From CAVVAE01 sp963746185 (GTDB lineage: Bacteria; Actinomycetota; Actinomycetes; Propionibacteriales; Nocardioidaceae): a DNA stretch of 64,000 bases. The notes beneath the pieces were generated by a model. That model saw only the letters and a program-made list of their open reading frames with translations. It was not told where the DNA came from and ran no database searches. The position numbers were made by a program, and so were the translations under genes. Location of the stretch: the NCBI GenBank assembly GCA_963746185.1, contig CAVVAE010000002.1, forward strand, positions 434,001 to 498,000, given 5' to 3'. Shown piece after piece: positions 8,328-16,784 of the stretch; position 1 is the stretch's first letter, and every line of letters starts with the position of its first letter.

Positions 8328-8779
8328 CAGTGCGCCTCGCGGAACACACCGTACGGCTCAGTGTGCGATGCATCGACGGCGATGCTCGCGGCTGACTCGC
8401 CGAACAGCGACGGCACCAGCGGTAACGCGACCTGTAGGTCGAGCTGCACCTCCACTGACGATCCCGGTTGCAGGCAGGACTCCGGAGTCGGTTGGCACTC
8501 GACGTGCAGTTCTGACGGCGACAGGTCGACGCCCTGATCGCGCATCGCCACCCGGGCGGCGTCATATGCCCGCTCTCTCGCGGACGCGACGTCTGGAGCA
8601 AGGATGAAGGCACGACCTGCAGCCCGCGCGGCCTCTGTCGCCCCGAACGCGGACCGTTGCACCGTGACCATCGAGATGATGACGTAGACCAACGGGATCA
8701 ATAGCAACAGGCCGAGCCAAGTCAGCTCCACCAGAGCCGAACCGCCATCGCCTCGCACTCGGCGCCAAGAAGATTTCAC
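8327..8779 (-). CDS. TadE-like pseudopilin
   Basis: A 150-residue protein with the TadE layout: a basic N-terminus, then Gly-Ser-Ala-Leu-Val-Glu at about residues 13-18 ahead of a hydrophobic helix (about 19-40), then a soluble domain with two cysteines (ECQPTPESC). The conserved Glu near the start of the helix is typical of class IV prepilin-like proteins processed by a TadV-type peptidase, which is not in the window. The GTG start overlaps the stop of the upstream tadE-like gene by 4 nt. Confidence 0.75.
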   Translation of the reverse strand: MKSSWRRVRGDGGSALVELTWLGLLLLIPLVYVIISMVTVQRSAFGATEAARAAGRAFILAPDVASARERAYDAARVAMRDQGVDLSPSELHVECQPTPESCLQPGSSVEVQLDLQVALPLVPSLFGESAASIAVDASHTEPYGVFREAH

Positions 8780-9171
8780 GGCAGCACCTCTTTGACGGCG
8801 TGCCCATTCACCTCGACCGTGATCGTCGGACCCCAGAAGCCCAGCACCGGCACCTCGGCTGACACGTCGACCTCGACGCCAGGTTGTCCTGCGACAGCGG
8901 TCTCACGAGCAGCCACCGTGTCGGCGAAGTCGGTGCCGAACGTCTCGTCGATGACCGAGCTCGTACGACGTTCACCATCGTCCACCGAACGGTTGTACGC
9001 CGCCCCGTAGCGCGCGCCCTCCGATGCTGCGGACGTCAGCGTCGTCTTCACATGCCAGATCATCGCCAGCTGCAAAACCCCGAAGAACAGCGGCACGAGC
9101 ACGACCGACACCAGCGCGAAGTCCGCGATCGCCGATCCGCTCTCAGCCCGCCGGTCCCGACCCGGAACCAT
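8776..9171 (-). CDS. TadE-like pseudopilin
   Basis: A 131-residue protein with a basic leader, the SGSAIADFALV motif, a hydrophobic helix (about residues 15-38) and a small soluble domain rich in Val and Asp. It belongs to the TadE-like minor pilin group of the Tad/Flp system. A GTG at 9180 directly follows the stop of the small pilin gene, but AGG lies about 8 nt ahead of ATG 9171, so I placed the start there. The 3' end overlaps the next gene by 4 nt. Confidence 0.7.
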   Translation of the reverse strand: MVPGRDRRAESGSAIADFALVSVVLVPLFFGVLQLAMIWHVKTTLTSAASEGARYGAAYNRSVDDGERRTSSVIDETFGTDFADTVAARETAVAGQPGVEVDVSAEVPVLGFWGPTITVEVNGHAVKEVLP

Positions 9172-9180
9172 GCGCCACAC

Positions 9181-9351
9181 CTACATGTACGAGTCGAGGG
9201 TTTCGTTGAGGAACGACGTCACCCGATCTTGGAAGATCATCAAGATCGCCGACGCGATCACGATCGTCATCACCGTGATCATCACCCAGCCGGGCACGTC
9301 CCCGCGTTCGTCGCGACGGTGCGTCGCGGCCATCCACAACCGTGCCTTCAT
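9181..9351 (-). CDS. Small Flp/Tad pilin-like protein (56 residues)
   Basis: This short gene has ATG at 9351 with AAGGAGG 5 nt upstream. It encodes a 56-residue protein: MKARLWMAATHRRDERGDVP, then one hydrophobic helix (about WVMITVMTIVIASAILMIF), then a short tail ending LDSYM. Size, single helix and position between tadC and the tadE genes fit the small DUF4244/Flp-type pilin group of actinobacterial Tad loci. It lacks the usual Gly-x-x-x-x-Glu-Tyr processing motif, so whether it is the major pilin is uncertain. It is 22 nt downstream of tadC and 9 nt ahead of the first tadE-like gene. Confidence 0.65.
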   Translation of the reverse strand: MKARLWMAATHRRDERGDVPGWVMITVMTIVIASAILMIFQDRVTSFLNETLDSYM

Positions 9352-9373
9352 CCTTGCCTCCTTCGTGTGCTGA

Positions 9374-10316
9374 CTACGGAGCCAGCAGGTCCAATCCGAC
9401 GACTCCTGGGAAAAACGCGAACAACAACGTCACCGGCATAATCAAGAAGACGACCGGCACCATCATCGCGATCTCTTTGCGCGCGCCCGTCTCAATGAGC
9501 GCTCGCTTGGCGGCTTCACGTACGTCGTCTGCTTGCGCCGTGAGTACGTCGACCAACGGCGTACCTCGCTCAATCGCCACGGCCAGCCCTTCGGCGAAAC
9601 GCGACACGATCGGGAGTCCACTTCTCGCGGCCAACTCATCTAGCGCCACCGTCACCGGTACGCCGGTGCGCGCCTGCGCCAACACCACACCAAGCTCATC
9701 GGGCAGCGCGCCACGAGCAGCTCGACACCACGCGATCAAGCGCCGCAATCGGCCCTTCTCCAGCCGCCACGGACAAGGCCATCAGGTCGGCGACCACCGG
9801 GAACTCCGCGAGGATCTGCTCTTCACGCGCCTTGACCGACCGCGTCAGCGCGCTGTCTCGCGCCAGAATCGCCACGAAGGCGCACCCACAACAGATGACG
9901 AACCACGGCAACGCTCGACCTGGCTGCAGCGCCGGGCCGAGCAGGCCGACAGCGAGCGCTGCGGCAAAGCCCGTCAGCCCCCACACGACCTGGGAGAAGC
10001 GGAACGCCTCGACTGTGAGGTCAGACCCGGCCCGCTGAAGGCGGCGCTGGATCGACTCGCGACCGCCGAGGATGCGTTCGAGCCGTTCGGCCGAGCGTTC
10101 GAGCGTCGGCCGCACCAGCGCCATCAGCGCAGACGACGGCCGATCCGACGGGGTCAGCGGCGACCAGGAGACGGCAACTGTCGGAACGTCGCGGATGTAC
10201 GGCGCAACGCGGCTCTCGAGCGAAGGCCGCCGCGATGCCAGCAGCCGCGCCGCCACCATGACGAGCCCCAACCCAAGGGCACCACCCAACAGGGCACCCA
10301 GCACGACGAAGGTCAT
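9374..10316 (-). pseudogene. tadC: tadC, type II/IV pilus inner-membrane protein, apparently frameshifted
   Basis: Two overlapping frames together make one TadC-type (T2SF domain) platform protein. The first runs from ATG 10316 through LAEFPVVADLMALSVAAGEG to ALDRVV, then reads into a stop at 9696. The second resumes at RAARGALPDELGVV and continues through the expected C-terminal membrane helices to 9374. The switch lies near 9720-9727, and one surplus base would explain it. The product would sit in the inner membrane and pair with TadB on the TadA ATPase. The 5' end overlaps tadB by 4 nt. Because dapB in the same window shows a similar single-base shift, a sequencing error is as likely as a genuine pseudogene. 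Confidence 0.7.
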
Positions 10317-11167
10317 TGGAGCACCCTGCGTTGCTCAGGCAGCCGGCCCAACCGCACCATCAGCTGATAGGCGATGACGCAGGCGGCCGCGCCGACGGCA
10401 AGGACGACAACACCCGCGGGTGACCGGTAGCGGCCGATCACGTCTGGCTGCAACGACAGGGCAAGCAGCACGGCCCACGGCGACGCTGCAGCCAGTCGCG
10501 CCCCGTTGACCACCCAGGCCTGACGCGACTCGAGCTCGGACCGGGTCCGGGCGTCGTCCCGCAGGAACCGCGACAGCGAACGCAACATACGTCCGAGATC
10601 GCCACCACCCACCTCACGCGCGATCCGAAGTCCCTCGATGACCCGGTCTCCCACGGGATCGGCCAGCCGCACCTTGAGTCGATCGAGACAATCTCCGAAG
10701 CGACCAGACGCCAGGTAGTCGCGGCCAAACGCAGCAAAGGCCGCGCGCAGAGGTTCGGGACCACGATCGCCCAGCTGTGTCAACGCTTCGGGCAGCGAGA
10801 GCCCGGCGCGCACCGCTGAGGCGAGGTTGTCGACAGCCTCTGGCCAGACCTCCACGAGGTCGCGGCGTCGACGACGTACGCGGCTTCGTACCAGCGCGAC
10901 CGGTGCGTAGGCCGCCATCAGAGCGAACGCCAGGGCCACCGGCGGCGTACGCGAGACGACGAGCACGATGGTTCCTACGATCACGCCAGTCAGCACGCAA
11001 AGCGAGCCAAGGCCGAGCGGCGTGACGTTCTCAATGCCGGCGGACTGGAGCAAGCCGGTGACGCGAGGTCCGAATGGTGGTCGTCGGTTGCGACGCGGCT
11101 CGGCCGTCAATGCCCGGAAGATCAGCAGCAGCCCGATCCCCGCGGTCAATCCGACTACGACGCCCAC
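10313..11167 (-). CDS. tadB: TadB, Tad/Flp pilus inner-membrane protein
   Basis: A 284-residue protein of the type II secretion F (T2SF) family. Membrane helices lie near the N-terminus (about residues 1-18 and 50-85) and at the C-terminus (about 225-275). The central cytoplasmic domain has the T2SF pattern EAVDNLASAVRAGLSLPEAL. It forms the inner-membrane platform with TadC. The frame is open upstream to 11221 inside tadA, but GTG 11167, two bases after the tadA stop with GGAG 7 nt ahead, is the likely start. Confidence 0.8.
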   Translation of the reverse strand: MGVVVGLTAGIGLLLIFRALTAEPRRNRRPPFGPRVTGLLQSAGIENVTPLGLGSLCVLTGVIVGTIVLVVSRTPPVALAFALMAAYAPVALVRSRVRRRRRDLVEVWPEAVDNLASAVRAGLSLPEALTQLGDRGPEPLRAAFAAFGRDYLASGRFGDCLDRLKVRLADPVGDRVIEGLRIAREVGGGDLGRMLRSLSRFLRDDARTRSELESRQAWVVNGARLAAASPWAVLLALSLQPDVIGRYRSPAGVVVLAVGAAACVIAYQLMVRLGRLPEQRRVLQ

Positions 11168-11168
11168 C

Positions 11169-12452
11169 TCACCGCTCCCCCACGACAACGGTGTCACCGG
11201 ACGCGAGCAGCGAGCGAACATCGATCCCGGCGAGCTCGAAACTGTTCAGCCGTGGTGGCATGCCAGTCGCTCGTGTAAGCCGACCACCGAGCGTGTGGAA
11301 GATCGGCTCTGTCTCGATGACGTCGGACTCCACGCGGCCCGGTACGCCGACGATCTCACGGGCTCGCCGCTTGCCACCTGCCTCGACCGCGACATGGACG
11401 ACGAGGTCGACGCTGGCCGCCACCGTCGGAACGATGAACCGCGCGGAGATGTTCTCACCCGCGAGCAACGGCAGAGTGCACAGCTTCACGAGGGCTTCGC
11501 GAGCGGAGTTCGCGTGCACGGTCGTCATACCGGGCAGACCCGAGTTGAGAGCAAGGAGCAGGTCGAGACACTCCTCCGCCCGGACCTCGCCAACCACGAT
11601 CCGCGACGGGCGCATCCGGAGCGACTCCTTGACGAGATGCCGGAGCTTGACCTCGCCCGTGCCTTCGAGTCCGGCCTGTCGTGTCTGCATCGCCACCCAG
11701 TCGGGATGATCGAAGCGCAGCTCGTACACCTCTTCGGCCGACACGATGCGCTCGCCGCCGGGGACGGCCGAACCCAACGTGTTGAGGAGGGTCGTCTTGC
11801 CGGCCTGAGTACCGCCCGCGACGACGATGTTGAGCCCGGCGACGACACACGCGTCGAGGAAGGCAGCGGCTGGGGAGGTGATGGTGCCGAGCTCGACCAG
11901 CTCATGCAGCCGGCTTGCTTTCACCACAAACTTGCGGATGTTCACCGCGCTGAAGCCACGGCTGATGCCGTCGAGGACGACGTGCAGTCGGTGACCGGAT
12001 GGCAGCATCGCGTCGACGAACGGCGAGGACAAGTCAACCCGTCGTCCTGACGTCTTGAGCATCCGCTCGACCAGATCGCGTACGTCGGCGGCGGAGAGGA
12101 TCGTGGTGGTCAGCTCGTGCTTGCCGTCACGGGCGACGAAGACCCGCTGCGGCTCGTTGATCCAGATCTCTTCGACAGCCGGGTCATCGAGGTAGGGCTG
12201 CAGCGGACCGAAGCCGGCCACTCTCGCGACCAGCTCGTCGACCACCACCTCGGGATCGTCGACGGGCCGGACGACGCCAGACAGGCTGCGCTGGTCATGG
12301 GCTCGTACGGCGGACTGCGCGAAGCGGCGTACGGTCTCGACGTCGGTCAACGGGTCGACGCCCTGACGTCGTACCTCGTCTCGCACCACATCGTCGAGCT
12401 GCTCGATTTCGGCCGCGGACGAGCCAGTGCGGAGAGACGAACTGCGTGACAT
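11169..12452 (-). CDS. tadA: TadA, Tad/Flp pilus assembly ATPase (CpaF family)
   Basis: A 427-residue secretion ATPase of the T2SS/T4P superfamily that powers Tad pilus assembly at the cytoplasmic membrane. Residues ~80-110 carry the N-terminal FGPLQPYLDDPAVEEIWIN signature. Walker A is GGTQAGKTT (near residue 215), the Asp/Glu box region includes IVSAEEVYELRF, and a Walker B-like segment is MRPSRIVVGEVR. It is the first gene of the visible tad operon; no TadZ or CpaB gene precedes it. The 178-bp gap to the divergent MocR-type regulator should contain its promoter. Confidence 0.88.
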   Translation of the reverse strand: MSRSSSLRTGSSAAEIEQLDDVVRDEVRRQGVDPLTDVETVRRFAQSAVRAHDQRSLSGVVRPVDDPEVVVDELVARVAGFGPLQPYLDDPAVEEIWINEPQRVFVARDGKHELTTTILSAADVRDLVERMLKTSGRRVDLSSPFVDAMLPSGHRLHVVLDGISRGFSAVNIRKFVVKASRLHELVELGTITSPAAAFLDACVVAGLNIVVAGGTQAGKTTLLNTLGSAVPGGERIVSAEEVYELRFDHPDWVAMQTRQAGLEGTGEVKLRHLVKESLRMRPSRIVVGEVRAEECLDLLLALNSGLPGMTTVHANSAREALVKLCTLPLLAGENISARFIVPTVAASVDLVVHVAVEAGGKRRAREIVGVPGRVESDVIETEPIFHTLGGRLTRATGMPPRLNSFELAGIDVRSLLASGDTVVVGER

Positions 12453-12629
12453 GACGAACCTCGGTGCGCGGGGCTGACAATCCGGAGTGTGCCAAAGCGG
12501 ACACCGATCGCGCCAGAGTCCCGTCCCGATCTTGTGGAGAACTCTGGTCCCGTATGCCTCTCACGCCACGCGGCTCACCCTGATCCCAGCGAGGTCATCG
12601 TGTTGCTCCGTGTGGGCGAGGATGTTGGC

Positions 12630-14036
12630 ATGGACATTCATCTGCACCTGGGTGAAGAGGGTGGGCTCGCGGAGCAGATCTACGAACAATTGCGCGAGCG
12701 GATCCGCATGGACGGCTTGCCCGCAGGTACGGTGCTTCCGTCGTCCCGGGAACTCGCCGCCCGATTGTCGGTGTCGCGGGCGACGGTAGTCGCGGCCTAC
12801 GAGCGACTAGCAGCGCACGGGTTGGTCCGCTCGCGCGCCGGGATCGGGACGTTTGTCACTCAGCGCCGCGAGGCGGTGGTGGACGGACCGGTCGTATCCC
12901 CGCTACGTCCGCGGTCGATGTGGAGTACTGAGCACCTCGCGGTCCCGGATTTCATGGTGCCGACCGCGGAGTTCAACTTCGCGCCCGGTGTTCCCTCGAA
13001 CACCCGGTTCCCGTTCGCGCAGTGGCGAGCGCTGCTCAACGACCAGTTGCGCGCTCGCACCGAGGTCGGCTATACCGACCCGGCGGGCTCGCCGTTGCTG
13101 CGGGATGCGCTCGCCCGGCATCTGGTCGTCAGTCGTGGCGTGCGAACAGCACCCGAGCAACTTGCGATCACGACGGGGGCGCAGCAGGCTTTCGATATCG
13201 CCGCACGTGTCCTGCTCGACCCAGGCGACACTGTGGCAGTCGAGGATCCCGGCTACCTGCCGGCCTATCGTGCGCTCCTCGCACACGGAGCCCGCGTCGT
13301 CGGGGTGCCCGTCGACGGCGAAGGACTGGTTGTCGACCGCCTTCCGGCGGAGGCGCGGATGGTGTATGTGACGCCCTCGCATCAATTCCCGCTTGGAATG
13401 CCGATGTCCGAGTCGCGGCGCAGTGCGTTACTTGCCTGGGCCGCCCGGCACGACGCGGCGATCGTCGAGGACGACTACGACTCGGAATACCGATTCGCCG
13501 GACGTCCTCTCACCCCGCTGAAAGCCACCGACCGGGAGGGCCGCGTCCTCTATGTCGGCTCGTTCTCCAAGACGTTGTTGCCAGTCCTGCGGATCGGGTT
13601 CCTCTGCGTTCCAGCGACCTTGGCTGACGCCGTCCGTCGGGCTAAGACCGTCGCCGATTTCGGTACCGCCGGCCACGTGCAGGCCGCGCTCGCCGCCTTC
13701 ATCGGGGGCGGCGACTTCGCTCGCTACATCCGACGGACACGACTCACCTACGAGCGTCGGCACCACCTGGTGATGAGCGTGCTGCACGAGCAATTCACGG
13801 GTCTTCTCCAACCGATCGAGTCGAACGTCGGTACGCACGTTGCCGCACTGCTCACGCAAGGACCAGCGCGGGACACTCAAATCGCTGCGCGTGCTCTCGC
13901 GGAAGGAGTGAACATCGGGGCGATCTCACGTTGGGGACTCGAACGTCCTGGGCCGAACGGGTTCGTGTTCGGCTATGGCGGCATCTCGACCGACCGGATT
14001 GCGGACGGGCTGGCAGCTCTGCGCCGCGTTATCTGA
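12630..14036 (+). CDS. MocR/PdxR-family transcriptional regulator (GntR HTH + aminotransferase-like domain)
   Basis: A 468-residue regulator. Residues ~15-75 form a GntR winged helix (GTVLPSSRELAARLSVSRAT and YERLAAHGLV). Residues ~110-460 form a fold-type I aminotransferase-like domain with the expected pyridoxal-phosphate lysine in SFSKTLLPVLRIGF. PdxR members of this family sense PLP and control vitamin B6 synthesis, while other MocR members control unrelated genes. Here the divergent neighbour is tadA rather than pdxS/pdxT. The frame is open from 12489, but ATG 12630 begins the conserved domain and has GAGG 8 nt ahead. Confidence 0.85.
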   Translation: MDIHLHLGEEGGLAEQIYEQLRERIRMDGLPAGTVLPSSRELAARLSVSRATVVAAYERLAAHGLVRSRAGIGTFVTQRREAVVDGPVVSPLRPRSMWSTEHLAVPDFMVPTAEFNFAPGVPSNTRFPFAQWRALLNDQLRARTEVGYTDPAGSPLLRDALARHLVVSRGVRTAPEQLAITTGAQQAFDIAARVLLDPGDTVAVEDPGYLPAYRALLAHGARVVGVPVDGEGLVVDRLPAEARMVYVTPSHQFPLGMPMSESRRSALLAWAARHDAAIVEDDYDSEYRFAGRPLTPLKATDREGRVLYVGSFSKTLLPVLRIGFLCVPATLADAVRRAKTVADFGTAGHVQAALAAFIGGGDFARYIRRTRLTYERRHHLVMSVLHEQFTGLLQPIESNVGTHVAALLTQGPARDTQIAARALAEGVNIGAISRWGLERPGPNGFVFGYGGISTDRIADGLAALRRVI

Positions 14037-14133
14037 TCGAGACCGGACTGGTGCACATCGCGGCGACTCGGCGCCGCCGTAGGCCTGCCACCCCACCTAG
14101 CCTCCTTCGGACCACCCACGACAAGGAGCCTCC

Positions 14134-14628
14134 ATGAGATCCCCTCGCATCATCGCCATCATCGCTGTCATCGCCGTCGCCGGCGTCATCGTCAGCACGT
14201 CCCAAGCGACCGCACATCCCCGCTGCCATGACATCGAAGCGACGATTTACGACAAGGTCGTCGACGAGGGATGCCCGCCCCCCACCCAGGTATGCGTGAT
14301 CGGCACTGTCCGCGGCAAGCACGGCTTCAACGGAAAGACCGTGTTCGTGCTCGGGTCACGTGGCGAAGCCCCCCCGACGGCACCCGACCAACGCCCAGTC
14401 ACCGGGACGATCACCTACACCTTCGAGGACGGGTCGACTCTCACAGCGCTCGAGACGAGCATCGGCAACGTCAACCCCGACACCGGCAGTGGCCACGCCG
14501 GCGGCACCCAGCAGTTCATCGACGGCACCGGCCGCTACGAGGGTGCGACGGGCTTCGCCTACCTAGCCCAACATTTCGAGGACGACCACTTCGTCACCCA
14601 GATCCAAGGCGAGGTCTGCCGCGGATAG
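14134..14628 (+). CDS. Secreted protein of unknown function
   Basis: A 164-residue exported protein. The signal peptide is clear (MRSPRIIAIIAVIAVAGVIV). The mature part contains three or four cysteines and a GTGRYEGATG segment of the kind seen in allene-oxide-cyclase-like and dirigent-like beta-barrels. That resemblance is weak. AAGGAG stands 5 nt before the ATG, which fixes the start. It is followed at 14859 by another small exported protein gene in the same direction. Confidence 0.65.
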   Translation: MRSPRIIAIIAVIAVAGVIVSTSQATAHPRCHDIEATIYDKVVDEGCPPPTQVCVIGTVRGKHGFNGKTVFVLGSRGEAPPTAPDQRPVTGTITYTFEDGSTLTALETSIGNVNPDTGSGHAGGTQQFIDGTGRYEGATGFAYLAQHFEDDHFVTQIQGEVCRG

Positions 14629-14858
14629 CTAGTACCGCGAGCGGCGATGAGGACGCCGAACCCGATCCGCGCGGCGCGCCAGTACCTTCAGACCCGCCCC
14701 GCCAGTTTGCGATGACGTGCGCGACAGATGCCGGATGCCCGGACACGTCTGGTTTACATGGCCACGGAACCGCCCCATCGGGCCAGAGCGATCAGCCGAC
14801 TTCGCGCCTACCTTCGCACGGGGGGATCCGGCGGGGGATTCTCGATGCAGGAGGGGAC

Positions 14859-15329
14859 ATGAAGAAATCAAGAGTGATCGCATGCGCGGTAGCGCTCGCG
14901 ATCGGAGTTGCCGGTTTGACCACCAGCGCTGTCGCTGGTGCAGGCCGAGGCTCGAACGACGGCGGCGCGGACAAGGCGGCCAGGGTCAGCACACTCGCAG
15001 TAGGCGGCGCCGTAGCGCCTAACTCAAGGATCGCCGCGTTCGTCCAGGCGGGCGGGACGGTCGTACGCAGCAAGGGCATCACCGGCGTCAGCCACCCGAG
15101 CGCCGGGACGTACTGCATCGATCCCTCGCAAAGCCCGTTCAACGTCAACAAGGCCATCCCCGTGTTGTCCGTCGACTGGTCGACGTCCCTGGGCGACGCG
15201 CTGATGGCGCAGTGGCGGTCTGCAGGCATCGGTTGCCCAGCCGGTCAGTTCGCCGTGCTCACGTTTGACGGTGAGGACGGATCCTTCGACCTCTCCGACG
15301 CGGTCAGTTTCACGTTCGTCGTCCCCTAA
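14859..15329 (+). CDS. Secreted protein of unknown function
   Basis: A 156-residue exported protein with a Lys-Lys-Ser-Arg start and a signal peptide ending near TTSAVAGAG. The mature domain has two cysteines (YCIDPS and GCPAGQ) and ends in FTFVVP. The family is not recognised. The frame is open far upstream (from 14271), but GAGGGG 3-8 nt ahead of ATG 14859 and the signal peptide mark this start. A perfect 12-bp hairpin follows the stop. Confidence 0.65.
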   Translation: MKKSRVIACAVALAIGVAGLTTSAVAGAGRGSNDGGADKAARVSTLAVGGAVAPNSRIAAFVQAGGTVVRSKGITGVSHPSAGTYCIDPSQSPFNVNKAIPVLSVDWSTSLGDALMAQWRSAGIGCPAGQFAVLTFDGEDGSFDLSDAVSFTFVVP

Positions 15330-15343
15330 CGGCCGACGCTCTC

Positions 15344-15374
15344 ACGACCCCACCGCCCGGTGCGGTGGGGTCGT
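15344..15374 (+). terminator. Hairpin terminator after the secreted protein gene
   Basis: ACGACCCCACCG and CGGTGGGGTCGT form a perfect 12-bp stem around a 7-nt loop, 14 nt after the stop codon. There is no U-tract, as is common in actinobacteria. Confidence 0.7.
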
Positions 15375-15469
15375 TGCGGATAACCCCGTGAGTCGGGGAC
15401 GTCTTGCTGCAGGATCGCTGCTCGTCCGACAGGTGCTGCCCCGTAGGACGGAGCCCCTCGAGCGACATT

Positions 15470-15765
15470 CGTCAGGCGACACCGATTCCTCATCCGGCGA
15501 CCCGGACGATCGGACGAGAGCGCGACATTCAGACTGTCGTCAACCTGCTCGAGCATTCACGCATCGTCACGCTGATGGGCATCGGGGGCGTGGGAAAGAC
15601 GAGGCTCGCTGCCCAAAGTGGCGCACGCCTTTGCGGACGCGACGTCGCGCCCGGCCTGCTTCGTTGACCTGACGAGGGTGCGAGAAGCCGACCTGGTCAG
15701 CGAGCTGATCGCGCGCGAGCTCGGCATCCACGTCGGGTCGTCGACCAGCGCTGACGCTCGCTGAG
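15470..15765 (+). pseudogene. Remnant of a LuxR/AfsR-type regulator ATPase (NB-ARC-like) domain
   Basis: One frame reads PHPATRTIGRERDI, then HSRIVTLMGIGGVGKTRLAA, with a clear Walker A. A neighbouring frame resumes with KVAHAFADATSRPACFVDL and ELIARELGIHVGSS. Removing one base near 15612-15614 joins them into the ATPase segment typical of large LuxR- or AfsR-like regulators. The rest (Walker B, tetratricopeptide region, DNA-binding domain) is missing, so this is a short decayed fragment. The rest of the 563-bp stretch 15330-15892 shows only the hairpin at 15344-15374. Confidence 0.65.
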
Positions 15766-15892
15766 GCCGTCAGGCTCGCCCTCTCGGACGACGACCCCTC
15801 TGCTCCTCCGAAAGAGTCCGTCGCGACTTCACGTCGGGGTATGCCGGGCCAACGCGGCGCCGCTGGCCTTGATCAGCAATCGCGAGCGAGCG

Positions 15893-16585
15893 TCAGCTAC
15901 ACCTCGGGGGACAGCCGGGGCCGCTCTTGACCAGGCGCACATTGTCAACACCCACGTTGAGGAAGAACTGGTTGTCCACCTCGGCGATGCGCAGCCGAAC
16001 TGTCTGACCGACGTACGGCGACAACTCCTTGTGCAGTTCGAACGGGGGCAATCGGTTGGGGTCACCGACGCGCGTCCGGTAGATGTTCACGAGGATGTCG
16101 TCGGCGGCCATCGACCGCAGCCCCGCCCCGGGTTTGATGAGGTCAATCCTGAACTGCTGGTTGGAGTCGCCACCATGGGTCAGCCTTCGTGGTGTGAAGA
16201 ACCGGTCGGCACGGTTGCGATACCAGACCGTGAGAGCCAAATCCAGCCCGGTGCTCTGCACGGCAATATCGCGGTACAAGATGTGCGAGCCCGGTCCGGT
16301 CTGGTCCGCCACCGCTTGCCATTCGCCTTGAGGTGGTGCAGCAATGGGGAAATCGCTGAGCGGCGAACGGTTCCCGTCCTCGGCAAACCAGCCGCCCTCT
16401 GAAGAGTCCCTGTTCGAGGTCTGCCATTGCGCCAGGGTGCCGCTCTCGAATCCGCCGTTCGGTAGCACCGGCGGAGCGACCCGGACCGATGCCTGGGCTG
16501 GTGCCACCGCGACAGCTAGGCAGACGACGGCAGCGGTCACCGTCACCCGCCACCGGTGTGCAGTCGTCCCCACTCTTCCAGCCAT
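15893..16585 (-). CDS. Secreted protein with an N-terminal carbohydrate-binding-like domain
   Basis: A 230-residue exported protein. The signal peptide (after MAGRVGTTAHRW) ends at APAQA. The mature N-terminus, LPNGGFESGTLAQWQTSN, has the opening seen in galactose-binding/CBM-like jelly-roll domains, and the closing strand VGVDNVRLV fits the same fold. The protein ends CPPRCS. GGGGAGG about 6 nt ahead of ATG 16585 fixes the start; the frame is open to 16693. Ligand and role are unknown. Confidence 0.65.
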   Translation of the reverse strand: MAGRVGTTAHRWRVTVTAAVVCLAVAVAPAQASVRVAPPVLPNGGFESGTLAQWQTSNRDSSEGGWFAEDGNRSPLSDFPIAAPPQGEWQAVADQTGPGSHILYRDIAVQSTGLDLALTVWYRNRADRFFTPRRLTHGGDSNQQFRIDLIKPGAGLRSMAADDILVNIYRTRVGDPNRLPPFELHKELSPYVGQTVRLRIAEVDNQFFLNVGVDNVRLVKSGPGCPPRCS

Positions 16586-16784
16586 GATTGCCCTCCCCAG
16601 GTCGAGCCGCCCCACCTTGTGCCAACTGGTACTACGCCCTGCCGCGGGCATCACAGGTGCTACTACGTTAGGCCGCCTTGGCAAGAGGGTCACCGGTCAC
16701 GATGCAAACCGTGTCGATCGGCAGCTCGGCCGCCTCCGACACGACACCGCGAACCCTGGCCACGGAAATACCCCGCACCCAGAT

